Assembly (NCBI RefSeq): GCF_001652265.1
Contig: NZ_LWBS01000097.1
Span: 61,020-125,019 of the forward strand
From: Rhizobium leguminosarum
GTDB lineage: Bacteria; Pseudomonadota; Alphaproteobacteria; Rhizobiales; Rhizobiaceae
Length of the DNA stretch: 64,000 bases
Direction of reading: 5' to 3'
Below, one piece after another: positions 37,410 to 46,626 of this stretch. The notes beneath the pieces are model-generated. The model was not told the DNA's origin and ran no database searches. It worked only from the letters and a program-made list of their open reading frames with translations. Each line of letters begins with the position of its first letter. Position 1 is the stretch's first letter. Position numbers and translations under genes: made by a program.

Positions 37410-38903
37410 TCAGTAGGCTCCCCTGCGCTTGAAGACCGCAGGGATTGTGCTGAGAAGAATTTGGCAGTCAAACCACAGCGACCGGTTGTCGATGTAGAAC
37501 TCGTCGAGTTGCTGCTGCAGCTCGATATCCGCATTGCTTCGTTCGGATATTTGCCAAAGGCCCGTGAGCCCCGGCGTGACGGAACGGCGCTTGTTTCGAA
37601 ATTCGCCTTCCATGGCCAGGAGGTGATATTCCGGGAACGGACGTGGCCCGACGATGGCCATCTGGCCGGCAATGATGTTTGCCAATTGCGGGAGCTCGTC
37701 GATGCTCGAAGAGCGCAGCATATGTCCTATAACCGGAAGGATGCGCGGATCGTCCTTGAGCTTGAAGTGGCTCAACCACTCGGCGCGCATAGTAGGGTTG
37801 TCTCGGAACAGTGCTTCAAGGCGCTGTTCTGCATCTTGGTACATCGTCCTCAATTTCAGGACGTGCACCGGCTTGCCGGATCGCCCTTCCCTGGTATGCC
37901 GGAAGAAGACGGGACCTGGATCGATGGCATAGATTGCGGCCGCTGCAAACGCGATGAATGGCGCGACCACGATCATTGCAGGGATGGCGATTGCAAGATC
38001 GAGGATTCGGCGAACCAGATCCGAGTTGACCCAACTCCCACCGGTGGTGAGGCGAATACCGATCTCTCCGCCGACATCCGCAGGTCGCAAACCACTTACC
38101 TTGAGGTTGGGCGTGTCGGACAGCAAAATGACTTCGGCGAACTTCCCACGCAGCCCCGCCAAGTCGGGTACAAGCGATCCTGTGTCGCCGGCAATCACGG
38201 CAATGGATGGCACGCCATCGGGCAATGCCTCCAAAGTATCGGGGGAAAAGGGCTCCGGCCTGATGCCGTACTGCCAGCGATTCTTGAAATGGGCCACGAG
38301 CGCGGGAGCAAGGTTGCACCCTCCTATGACAACCGCGCGCTCGCCCCAGATTCCAAGTTTCCAGCACAGGCCTCGTGCAAGCCAATGCACAAGCGGCTGA
38401 ACAATCAGCCCGAGGGCGAGGAACCCAATAACGGCAAGCAGCAGTCGTTCCCCCTCGGGCAGGATAATTGCTCCGAATGCCGCCAGGACAGCCACCTTGA
38501 CGGCAGCTATGCTGCGCCGCCTCAGATGTTCGTGGTCAAGTAACCGATATCCAGGATAGAGGCCGGCCGATCCGTAGAGTACGATCGCAGCAAGTGCTGC
38601 GATCGTGAAGGTGCGCTCCACTATCGCGCCCTCCGAACCACTGGGGAGAAAGGACAGGAGAGCAAAATAGGCAATCAAATAGCTGGCAATGTCGCCGGCG
38701 ACCAGCAAGGACGAGGTTGCAAGCCGAGGAAGCCGGCGCCGCAGTGCGACGGGCATATTCGGCCCTGCCCCTACAAAGGGATCGGCGGGCTTAGCTGCTA
38801 TGGGTGGCACGGAAGCTGCCGGAAGCGCCCGCGCCGTCATGTCATTTGATATGGCTGCCTTCGACGGGCCCGATGTCATTGCTGGCGACGCAAATAGGGA
38901 CAT
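37410..38903 (-). CDS. WbaP/ExoY-type polyprenyl-phosphate sugar-1-phosphate transferase
   Basis: The 497-residue protein has a polar N-terminus (about 50 residues), four membrane helices (about 55-160) and a cytosolic Rossmann-like domain. The catalytic C-terminal domain contains a re-entrant helix (LDLAIAIPAMIVVAPFIAF), LKLRTMYQDAE, SSIDELPQL and VGPRPFPEYH, the bacterial sugar transferase signature. It would start each repeat unit by moving a hexose-1-phosphate onto undecaprenyl phosphate. The start was placed at 38903, seven bases after the WecG-type gene; an ATG 48 bases upstream overlaps that gene. Confidence 0.9.
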   Translation of the reverse strand: MSLFASPAMTSGPSKAAISNDMTARALPAASVPPIAAKPADPFVGAGPNMPVALRRRLPRLATSSLLVAGDIASYLIAYFALLSFLPSGSEGAIVERTFTIAALAAIVLYGSAGLYPGYRLLDHEHLRRRSIAAVKVAVLAAFGAIILPEGERLLLAVIGFLALGLIVQPLVHWLARGLCWKLGIWGERAVVIGGCNLAPALVAHFKNRWQYGIRPEPFSPDTLEALPDGVPSIAVIAGDTGSLVPDLAGLRGKFAEVILLSDTPNLKVSGLRPADVGGEIGIRLTTGGSWVNSDLVRRILDLAIAIPAMIVVAPFIAFAAAAIYAIDPGPVFFRHTREGRSGKPVHVLKLRTMYQDAEQRLEALFRDNPTMRAEWLSHFKLKDDPRILPVIGHMLRSSSIDELPQLANIIAGQMAIVGPRPFPEYHLLAMEGEFRNKRRSVTPGLTGLWQISERSNADIELQQQLDEFYIDNRSLWFDCQILLSTIPAVFKRRGAY

Positions 38904-38910
38904 GATTGCT

Positions 38911-39777
38911 TTACACCTTTGCAGCTGCTGCTTTTGGCGCGCTTGATCCAAATACCGCGTCTTCGATCGGAAACTTCCGAAGCCCCAGTCTCTGGAATGC
39001 CGTCAGTGAGATGAAGGTCGGTACGACGAGCGCATAGCGCCGCCATAGCCGTCGCGGCTCGCACAAAAGACGAAACGCCCATTCGAAGCCGCTTCTTTGA
39101 ATGAACCTTGGAGCCTGCCGCTTGAGGCCGGCGTGGAAATCGAATGCGGCTCCGACCCCGATGAGCATCGATGCTTCCAGACTATCGCGCATGCGCGCCA
39201 TCCAGAGTTCCTGCTTGGGACTGCTCAGCCCGACCCAGATGATATCGGCGCCCGACCGATTAAGCCGGTCAGCAATATCCGTTTCCTCCTGCGTCGACAG
39301 TTTGCGAAAAGGCGGCGCGTAGGAGCCGACGATCCGTGCTTGCGGAAATTTTGCCAGAAGGCGAGCCTGCAGTTGTTCGAGCGTTTCGGCCGTTGCGCCA
39401 TAAAGGAAGTGGCGCAAGCCCTTGGAGCTGCCGACATCGAAAACGGATAGCATGAGATCCGGTCCATAGACCCTGTCGCTTTCGGCATGACCAGCACGCT
39501 TCAACGCCCAAACAAGCGGCATGCCGTCGGGAGTTACAAGGAAAGCCCGGTTATGTATCGACCGAAGCTCGGGATCATCTTGACAGCGGACGATGCCGTG
39601 TGCGTCGCGAACGCAAACATATTCTTTCCTGCCGTCTTCGATCGCTTTTTGAATAAATCCAGTCGCGCTTTTGAGATTGACTGCCGAAACGCGAACACCA
39701 AGGACATTCGTCCATTCAAAGGAACCCTTTGGATGAAGAACTGAAGTTTGGCTGCTGCCTGCTGTTTGCTTTCCCAT
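38911..39777 (-). CDS. WecG/TagA/CpsF family glycosyltransferase (GT26)
   Basis: The 288-residue protein shows the GT26 landmarks: VTPDGMPLVWALKRAG near residue 82, ERVYGPDLM-type region (here SDRVYGPDLM), LYGATAETLEQLQ, and GLSSPKQELWMARM near residue 185, ending with FEWAFRLLCEPRRLWRRY. Such enzymes add the second sugar (ManNAcA, glucose or another) to a lipid-linked primer. It is first in the five-gene group with the WbaP-like initiating transferase, which fits an early step of repeat-unit assembly. Confidence 0.9.
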   Translation of the reverse strand: MGKQTAGSSQTSVLHPKGSFEWTNVLGVRVSAVNLKSATGFIQKAIEDGRKEYVCVRDAHGIVRCQDDPELRSIHNRAFLVTPDGMPLVWALKRAGHAESDRVYGPDLMLSVFDVGSSKGLRHFLYGATAETLEQLQARLLAKFPQARIVGSYAPPFRKLSTQEETDIADRLNRSGADIIWVGLSSPKQELWMARMRDSLEASMLIGVGAAFDFHAGLKRQAPRFIQRSGFEWAFRLLCEPRRLWRRYALVVPTFISLTAFQRLGLRKFPIEDAVFGSSAPKAAAAKV

Positions 39778-40515
39778 GACCTACGCTTTCGCGATCGAAA
39801 CTGTCATCAGAATATCCCGGCAGGCCGATTGCCTCCATACTTGCAGCTCCAGCTATTGGACGTAGAAGAGATTTCATATTTACGTCTTATGCCACGATGA
39901 CGTACAATATTCGAAGTAAGTCTATGTACCCCACAGCTTACCCTGTTGCTCTTATTGATGACCGGTGGCCCGAAATGGCGCTTCGACCCGCGCAGAGCCG
40001 CAGAAGCTATTCACTCTAGTGCGATCAAAGCTGGTGAGGTTTGAGCGCGAACAAAGCCGGGGAGAGAGACATGGTCAATCCAATAGGCGAGATGAGGGCC
40101 CCGGCTGGCGAGCATTCAGAGATGTCCGACAGAAACCAACCAGCTGCGGAAAGATCTAAGTTCCAACGGCTATGTGCCATATCGTCATCAGGGAATTCCT
40201 GACAGCTGAGCAAGTGAAACGCTTGAGCCTGGCAGGATCTTCGAACGGATCTGGCCGCGGCTTCGCCTGGACGCTCAAAAGGCCTTCCCTTGACGCGATC
40301 GATCATTCGACGGCTCGGCGGAAGCCTCGCGCAGGATGCGAGTTGGGCAAGGGTTGGAATTTCGCTTTGAAAGCGGCGCGCCACGCTCATCTCGTCACCG
40401 TTCCTGCCTGCGGCAGTTACCAGCAGCGCGTGCACGCCATGATTGAAGGGTGTGATAAGTCGCCATGGCTGCGGACTTTATCGCAGCAGAACACCCGTCG
40501 TCGCGACGCCTTTTG
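39778..40515. other. Intergenic region with no recognisable gene
   Basis: These 738 bases lie upstream of the WecG-type gene and downstream of the beta-helix gene. Open frames on both strands are short, rich in Arg/Ser/Ala and overlap each other, as expected from GC-rich noncoding DNA. The part next to 39777-39960 is AT-richer and probably holds the promoter of the minus-strand glycosyltransferase operon. Confidence 0.5.
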
Positions 40516-42642
40516 TTACTCGGGCGGCGTGACCACGCTTCCGGTGTCCGCCCCAGCCTTCTGAAGATCTCCTAGACTGCCAAATTCTCCCGGACGCATG
40601 ATCTCCGGACGTACCCTGAAGCTCTTGTCGTTCAAGTTGCCGCTGTAGCGGTTGCGCGCGAATTGCACAAATCCAAGCCCAAGATCGGGAGCGTTTACAT
40701 ACGCTACAACGCCGCTGTCACTGTCAACCGATACAACATTCTCCTCAATGCGATTAGGGCGTGCCCATGGCGGGCGCCAACCCCTGCCGGTACCGTCATC
40801 AACGCGAAAAGCCGCGCCCGATCCGTGTGTGATGACGTTTCCCGCCACCAGGTTGCTCCAACCGCCGTTGATACCGATCGCCGCGACGTTGCCCGAGAGC
40901 GTATTTCCCTCGATACGCAGCCCGCTCGCCTTCCCATCCGTATAGATCGCCCAGCTGATAGGCGACGGCCATTCGCTGGTATTCTCATATCCGGGAGGCC
41001 AGAACGTCCCATCGACCCTGTTCATCAGATGACCGGTCCCGGTCACCAGATTGAAGCGGATGGTGCTGTTGAGAGGGTCGGCCTGCTCGCCCATCATCTT
41101 GATGGCGCCGCCATCTGCCGTCTGCTGATTGGCGTTATGGATCACGTTGTGCTCGATGACAGCGTTATAGACGGCGTCGTTAGAACCCCATAGTGAACCG
41201 CCGGCGATTCCGAACTGCGCCGTGTTTTCGATCAGGTTGTCGGCGATCCTGACATTGTCAGCCGCCTGGAACCATATTCCTGCGGTCTCGATGTAAACCT
41301 TTCCGATGTCATGGATATGGTTTGAAAGGATCCTGGAGCCGTTCGACTTGCCGAACGTGCCATAATTTGTGCCGACGTAAATCCCGTTGCCAGCGACATC
41401 CGCAATCACATTGCCGGCAATCAACGCATCCTTGCTTTCCGTCACATGGACCCCGACGCCGACATTTTCGATGCTGTTGCCGAGAATCTTGACGCCATCA
41501 GCGTGTTCGATCCGTATGGCGCCAAATCCTCTGGTTTCTGTATAGAACTTGCCGCTGCCTTCAGGAGCTCCATCTCTAAACTCGAGCCCTGATACGACCA
41601 TCCCATTTGCCTCATCCAATTTGAAGAATGTCGGCAGGATGCCAGCAACGACGACGGAATTGGGTAAGGACTGATCGACAGGGATATAATGAAGCTGGCC
41701 CGCGACAAGGTCGTACCACCACTCTCCGGGAGCATCGAGCAAGGCCTTGGCTCCGGTTAGGAAATAGCGGCTGCCTTCTGCGGTAAAGAAATAGCCTGTG
41801 CCTTTCGTATGGACAGTCCGGCCCGCGCCATCGATGGATACAACTGGAAGCGTATCATTGCCCCACTGGCTTCCGGGTTGATACCCCCCAACGATGTCCA
41901 CGACCAGCCCACCTGTATCACCCATTGCCGGAAGATCGCCGGCATGGAAACAAAAACGCGTGTTTCCTTCCCACATGTCGATGGCAGGCTCGCACTTTGC
42001 GGCAAACAGCCATCCCTTGCGTGGATCGCCATCAGCGGGAGCGTTGGGGAATCGAGCCCGAATTTGGCGTATCCCGTTGACGAAAAGGTCACCGACTCCT
42101 TCACCCGGTGGCAATTTCAGCGGCGCCGTCCAGCGACCATCCGCCTGGCGAGTCCAATCGCGCACGCGTTGCCCCCCATGCAAAATCGGCTCTTCATTGC
42201 ATCTTGCTGTCAGGATCAAGCCTTTGTCGCGGGCGTCAAAGACGATCGGCTGAGTCAGGTAGTAATCGCCTTTTCCCAGCGCGATTATGTTGGTGCCGCC
42301 CTTCTCACGGGCAGCATCACGGGCCCTTTCAATGCCGGCGAAAGGGCCGTCGCCGCCCTGGTCATCTGCGGTGGGAAGGAGGCCACTCCAGGTGTCCCTG
42401 CCATCGGGAGAAACGTAAAATATCGTCCACGGCCCGGTGCTGCCGGTCAATACGTCGCTTAAAGAAGTCCCATTCAACTTGGCTGACAAAGTCGCGGAAG
42501 CTTCCGCGCAAGTGGCCTCCCTGACGAGCATCTGCAAGCGCTCGGGCGCATCTATCTCTGTCCCGACCGGAGCCGGATTGCCAGACTGCGGATAGAGCAT
42601 GACAGGCAAAATGCTCAGGATCAGTCCAAAATGCCGCCTCAT
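40516..42642 (-). CDS. Secreted right-handed beta-helix protein, possible polysaccharide lyase or epimerase
   Basis: The 708-residue protein has a signal peptide (MRRHFGLILSILPVMLYPQSG). An opening TIFYVSPDGRDTWSG with FAGIERARDAARE near residue 75-115 is typical of secreted parallel beta-helix enzymes, and many turns of the repeat type (GVKILGNSIENVGVGVHV, DALIAGNVIADVAGNGIYVG, NVRIADNLIENTAQFGIAG) fill about residues 330-650. The family includes lyases, hydrolases and C5-epimerases acting on acidic polysaccharides; the catalytic residues cannot be assigned. Its ATG overlaps the polymerase stop (ATGA), tying it to polymer synthesis. Likely trims, cleaves or modifies the polysaccharide (inference). 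Confidence 0.82.
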   Translation of the reverse strand: MRRHFGLILSILPVMLYPQSGNPAPVGTEIDAPERLQMLVREATCAEASATLSAKLNGTSLSDVLTGSTGPWTIFYVSPDGRDTWSGLLPTADDQGGDGPFAGIERARDAAREKGGTNIIALGKGDYYLTQPIVFDARDKGLILTARCNEEPILHGGQRVRDWTRQADGRWTAPLKLPPGEGVGDLFVNGIRQIRARFPNAPADGDPRKGWLFAAKCEPAIDMWEGNTRFCFHAGDLPAMGDTGGLVVDIVGGYQPGSQWGNDTLPVVSIDGAGRTVHTKGTGYFFTAEGSRYFLTGAKALLDAPGEWWYDLVAGQLHYIPVDQSLPNSVVVAGILPTFFKLDEANGMVVSGLEFRDGAPEGSGKFYTETRGFGAIRIEHADGVKILGNSIENVGVGVHVTESKDALIAGNVIADVAGNGIYVGTNYGTFGKSNGSRILSNHIHDIGKVYIETAGIWFQAADNVRIADNLIENTAQFGIAGGSLWGSNDAVYNAVIEHNVIHNANQQTADGGAIKMMGEQADPLNSTIRFNLVTGTGHLMNRVDGTFWPPGYENTSEWPSPISWAIYTDGKASGLRIEGNTLSGNVAAIGINGGWSNLVAGNVITHGSGAAFRVDDGTGRGWRPPWARPNRIEENVVSVDSDSGVVAYVNAPDLGLGFVQFARNRYSGNLNDKSFRVRPEIMRPGEFGSLGDLQKAGADTGSVVTPPE

Positions 42643-43958
42643 GATATCTGCAACCCGCTCGCAAGGCCACGCGAGGGCGCCTGCCAAGATGGCGAACGGC
42701 TGATCGAAACGACGGGCGCGTACAGCGAAAACATGATGATGGCTGCGGTAAAGAGGATGAAGATGGTGTCATTCTGAGAGAAAAAAATACTCTCGGTCAG
42801 ATTCATCACCAGAATCATGATCGTCAGGACATTGAGCCAGAGCCACCCGTACTGCCGGTCATGACAATGAAGGGTCGCGCCCTGGCGGATTGCATGGAGA
42901 AGCAGCAGAACAAACGGAATCATTCCCATTATTCCAAAGCTCAACAAGATATCGCGGTATCCATTATGCGCGTGAGGCGCCGCCCATCCGATCTTTTGCC
43001 ACATGCGCGTCGCTTCGGGGTTCGCGACTGTCCAGAAAGCCTGGTAACCGTAGCCAAACATCCAACGATCGGATATTTCGCGATCGACCAGCTCCCACAA
43101 TGGCACCCGACCCGTCAGAGTCGCGTCCTTGCCGAGTGCTTCAAGGGCCGGAACCAGGAATTCGTGAAGCGAAATCAGAATGCCAAGAGACAGTTGAACA
43201 AAAAACAGAACGATGACGACGCGGCCAATGCTGCTGCTTCTTTGCAGGAGGGAATAAAAGCCGATCAGGCAATACGCCACTGACGTGGCAATGATCGCGG
43301 TCATCGATCCAGAGCTTGCAAGGCAGATCACACCCGCGGCCAACAAGATGAACGCGGTTCGCCGCAGGCCGAGCGTCCCGTCGATCAGCACGGCCGTTGC
43401 CACCAAGATCATCAGAGACGCGTACCAGCCCAGGACGTTCTTGTGAATGAAAATGCCCCGCATAGTACCATCCGGCATACTGGCGAGGCTTGGTGACACG
43501 ACTGACATAATCACACTGAGGACGATACAGGCTCCCAGGGTCACAAATATCAGGAACAGCAGCTGCCTTGGCGTGAAACGTATCGCCAGGACATAGGAAA
43601 GAAGCACGCAAAACAAAAGGCCGATTGCACGCCTCAAGGTCGTTGGAGGTCCTATTGACCACAGGGTGGACAAAAACGGCAGGACAAGGATCGCGGGAAC
43701 AATAAGATTTCGCCTGAGCGCCGTTAGAAATTGCGGAAAATTGCGTATCAAGATCACGATTGTAAATACATATACGGGAAAGCAAGGAAGACGCAGTATA
43801 GATCTGGCAGATTCGCTGAGCGCTCCATCCGCATCTGCCAGGATAAGCGGCAGCAACGCGCCTGCCTGAAAGAAAAGGGATATGCCGGCGCCCCAGCATT
43901 CTATGGCCCGCCAATTGATGGTTGGTCCGCTGGCAGTTCCGAGGCTATCCACTCTCAT
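42639..43958 (-). CDS. O-antigen/exopolysaccharide polymerase (Wzy/ExoQ-like)
   Basis: The 439-residue protein has about ten to twelve membrane segments and the periplasmic-loop motif GIFIHKNVLGWYASL near residue 170, which is characteristic of the Wzy_C/ExoQ family, plus a second loop with GRVPLWELVDREISDRWMFGYG and a HNGYRDILLSFG motif. It would join repeat units at the periplasmic face. The ATG at 43958 was selected because the upstream extension is polar. It is translationally coupled to the beta-helix gene. Confidence 0.88.
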   Translation of the reverse strand: MRVDSLGTASGPTINWRAIECWGAGISLFFQAGALLPLILADADGALSESARSILRLPCFPVYVFTIVILIRNFPQFLTALRRNLIVPAILVLPFLSTLWSIGPPTTLRRAIGLLFCVLLSYVLAIRFTPRQLLFLIFVTLGACIVLSVIMSVVSPSLASMPDGTMRGIFIHKNVLGWYASLMILVATAVLIDGTLGLRRTAFILLAAGVICLASSGSMTAIIATSVAYCLIGFYSLLQRSSSIGRVVIVLFFVQLSLGILISLHEFLVPALEALGKDATLTGRVPLWELVDREISDRWMFGYGYQAFWTVANPEATRMWQKIGWAAPHAHNGYRDILLSFGIMGMIPFVLLLLHAIRQGATLHCHDRQYGWLWLNVLTIMILVMNLTESIFFSQNDTIFILFTAAIIMFSLYAPVVSISRSPSWQAPSRGLASGLQIS

Positions 43959-44578
43959 TATCCGTCCCGACTGACTTGAAAAGACAAGCGACTGTTGATC
44001 GCGGCAGATCAAAAAAACAGGTGTCGGCCTTCGTGCTGCGCTGCTCTCAAGCAATCATCCAGCCACATCCGCAGTCAACCTGTCCTAGCGAAGGGCAGGC
44101 TACGCCTAATGCACCTTCGCTCCACCCAAAGACGGTGTTGTGCGTAAGCTTTCAGCCGGTGTTTACCCAAAAGGCGGGTCTTCATGTCCGCCGATTGCCC
44201 ATAAGAGCAGATGTTGCGCATGTCCGTTCACCGCTACCGTGGCGATGAGTGTCTTGTGAAGCGTGGTGGGTAAGCCGCCGTTCCACTGGAATGAGGCAAC
44301 AATTCTGACAGAGGCTCTCTCTGCAGTCGAAGCCTGGAAGGTTTAGGATTATTATGTTTCTGCGTCACGATCCTAGTTCTCTATGCAAGGCGACGGGCGC
44401 TCTACTCGTCGTGGCGATCTTATCGGCTCCGCGCGAGATGCTGTTCGGCCGACAAGGTCTTTTGGATATCACCGTTACCGAGGCTCCGAACCTCGATGGC
44501 TGCGTAGAGGTCGACGTCCTAAGCAACTTTGCGCTGCTGTACAGCGGTGCATCGCCGCAACTCGCCTGAGAGCGCGTC
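43959..44578. other. Divergent intergenic region upstream of polymerase and glycosyltransferase operons
   Basis: Apart from one possible small gene (44354-44569) nothing is recognised in these 620 bases. They separate the minus-strand polymerase/beta-helix pair from the plus-strand glycosyltransferase-kinase operon and must contain promoters for both. Confidence 0.5.
44354..44569 (+). CDS. Possible small protein leading the glycosyltransferase operon
   Basis: The 71-codon frame has an AGGA site five bases before its ATG, a hydrophobic stretch (ATGALLVVAILSA) near the N-terminus and ends nine bases ahead of the first glycosyltransferase gene. The rest resembles no family I know. It may be a leader-type frame or noncoding. 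Confidence 0.3.
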   Translation: MFLRHDPSSLCKATGALLVVAILSAPREMLFGRQGLLDITVTEAPNLDGCVEVDVLSNFALLYSGASPQLA

Positions 44579-45529
44579 ATGGAGCAGCCGGCCCTCAGTG
44601 TCCTCATCAATAATTACAACTACGCTCGCTTCGTTGGGCGGGCGATAGACAGCGTGTTGAGCCAGGACGCGCGCAACGTCGAGATAATCGTCGTCGATGA
44701 CGGCTCCACCGACCAATCGCGGTCCGTTCTGGAAGCGTATGACAGCCGAGTGAAGGTGATCTTTCAGGAGAACGCAGGACAGGCCGCTGCGATCAATACC
44801 GCTGTCGGATCAAGCATGGGCGAGATCCTCTGTTTTCTTGATGCCGACGACTGGTGGGCGTCGAGCAAGCTGTCGGCGACGGCAGCAGCGTTCCGCGCAA
44901 ACCCTCAAGCATCGCTCGTCTATCACCGACTGCAGCCAACGCTTGTCGATGGCACGCCGACTTCCAAGCCGATCCCTCGAAGCCTGTGTTCGGGCGCTTT
45001 GTCGCCGCTACTTACCAGATCGGCTGGCTGGTGGCCCTTTCCGATGACGTCAGCCATCGCTGTACGACGTAGCGCGTGGAATGCTGCGGGCAGCATTCCC
45101 GAACAATTCCGCATATCAGCCGACGCCTGGCTCGTGGGAATCTATCCGTTTCTGGGGGACGTCATTGCCATGCCGGATCCGCTTGGATTCTACCGAATCC
45201 ACAATAACAACTGGTATCGCGCGACCGAGGATGCGACCACGCTGAGGAGGCGGATGACACACTGGCAACAAACCCTTGAAGCAACGAACCTGTTTCTCTC
45301 AGCCCATAAGCTGCCGGCAAGACTACATCTCAGGGATCACTATCCCTACCGCATCGCGTCGGCAAAGCTGCAGGGAGCCGATGCACGCACCCGGTTCAAG
45401 CTTGCCGTCGAAGGCCTCTTCTTTGCCGGCGAACCGAACCTGCTCAGGCGGATGCGCGATAGTTTGCGCTGGGCACACGGCCTGTCACGGCTCGGTCTGG
45501 ACGTCGGCTTGTCGGAGGCAACGAAATGA
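44579..45529 (+). CDS. Family 2 glycosyltransferase
   Basis: The 316-residue protein begins ALSVLINNYNYARFVGRAIDSVL, with VVDDGSTDQS and the donor/metal motif LCFLDADDWW near residue 85, as in GT-A inverting transferases. A later WYRATEDATTLRRRMTHW helix region is typical of the C-terminal part of this group. It opens a tightly packed run of four genes with four- to seven-base overlaps. Donor and acceptor sugars are unknown. Confidence 0.88.
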   Translation: MEQPALSVLINNYNYARFVGRAIDSVLSQDARNVEIIVVDDGSTDQSRSVLEAYDSRVKVIFQENAGQAAAINTAVGSSMGEILCFLDADDWWASSKLSATAAAFRANPQASLVYHRLQPTLVDGTPTSKPIPRSLCSGALSPLLTRSAGWWPFPMTSAIAVRRSAWNAAGSIPEQFRISADAWLVGIYPFLGDVIAMPDPLGFYRIHNNNWYRATEDATTLRRRMTHWQQTLEATNLFLSAHKLPARLHLRDHYPYRIASAKLQGADARTRFKLAVEGLFFAGEPNLLRRMRDSLRWAHGLSRLGLDVGLSEATK

Positions 45530-46626
45530 AGGCGCTGCTATTGGTTTCCGAACTGGAAGACTATACCATCGCGTTTGCCAGCGGCGTTGCCCAACACCTG
45601 AACGTTGTGCTTGCCGTGCCACGCCGGCGCTATGCACATCTCGCCTCTTCCATCGATCCGGCTGTCGATCTGCACCTTCTGGACTGGCCGAGACACCGTT
45701 CTCTCTCCAATCCCTGGTTTCTGTACCAGCTTACGCGTCTGATCCGACGGGAACGGCCGAACCTCATTCATCTCCTCAGCAATTCTACACTTTGGCTGAA
45801 CCTCGCCGTGCCGTTCTGGCGCCCGATCCCGCTTGTGACGACCATTCATGACGTGGAAATCCATCCCGGCGATTCCGATACGCGTACGCTGCCCGGCTGG
45901 GCCCCCGAATTGATGGTGAAGCAATCCGGACATCTTGTCGTCCACGGCGAGGGACTGAAGCGGCTGGTCCTTAATCGATATTCAAAATCGGCGGAATGTG
46001 TCCATGTCCTGTCGCATCCCTCCATCCTTCGCTATGCGGAGCTCGCCCGGCGACAGAAGATGACGCCGCGCGAAGCGGATGGAACTGTACGCGTCCTGCT
46101 CTTCGGACGGATTTTTGCCTACAAGGGCCTGGAACATCTGGTCCGGGCCGAGGCGATGCTCAAGGACGTACTTCCCAACCTACGCATCACGGTCGCAGGC
46201 CGTGGCGACAATCCGCTGATCTTCCAGCCGCTCATGGGGGATCCCGGCCGCTACGATATTCGCAATCGCTTTATCGAGGATGCAGAGGTCGCCCAGCTTT
46301 TCCTGGACACCGACATCGTCGTGCTTCCCTATACGGAAGCATCCCAAAGCGGTGTGCTCAACCTTGCCGCCGCATTTGGAAAACCGGTCATAGTTACGGA
46401 TGTCGGCGAGTTGCGGGGCACCGTTCAGCCCAACGGGTTGGGAATGGTGATCCCTCCCGGAGATGCCAAAGAGCTCGCGGCAGCTATCAGGACATTGGCA
46501 GACAACGGCGAGCTTAGAAACAATTTCGGTGCCAATGCGCTCGAATGGGCCAAAGGACCGAATTCGCCTGAACGGGTCGGCGCCCAGGCCGCGGCCGTTT
46601 ATCGGGAGGTGGTCGGGTCATGCTGA
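45526..46626 (+). CDS. Family 4 glycosyltransferase
   Basis: The 366-residue GT-B protein has an N-terminal half with LIHLLSNSTLWLN and a C-terminal nucleotide-binding half containing VRVLLFGRIFAYKGLEHLVRA, ITVAGRGDN, and the EX7E-type motif TEASQSGVLNLAAAFGKPVIVT near residue 270. It retains the donor configuration. The ATG overlaps the previous stop (ATGA), and its end overlaps the next start, so it is co-translated with the flanking transferases. Confidence 0.88.
   Translation: MKALLLVSELEDYTIAFASGVAQHLNVVLAVPRRRYAHLASSIDPAVDLHLLDWPRHRSLSNPWFLYQLTRLIRRERPNLIHLLSNSTLWLNLAVPFWRPIPLVTTIHDVEIHPGDSDTRTLPGWAPELMVKQSGHLVVHGEGLKRLVLNRYSKSAECVHVLSHPSILRYAELARRQKMTPREADGTVRVLLFGRIFAYKGLEHLVRAEAMLKDVLPNLRITVAGRGDNPLIFQPLMGDPGRYDIRNRFIEDAEVAQLFLDTDIVVLPYTEASQSGVLNLAAAFGKPVIVTDVGELRGTVQPNGLGMVIPPGDAKELAAAIRTLADNGELRNNFGANALEWAKGPNSPERVGAQAAAVYREVVGSC

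Noticed and set aside
40025..40564. Two overlapping open frames on opposite strands between the beta-helix and WecG-type genes
   Set aside because: Neither has a good ribosome-binding site, family motif or natural composition; treated as noncoding.
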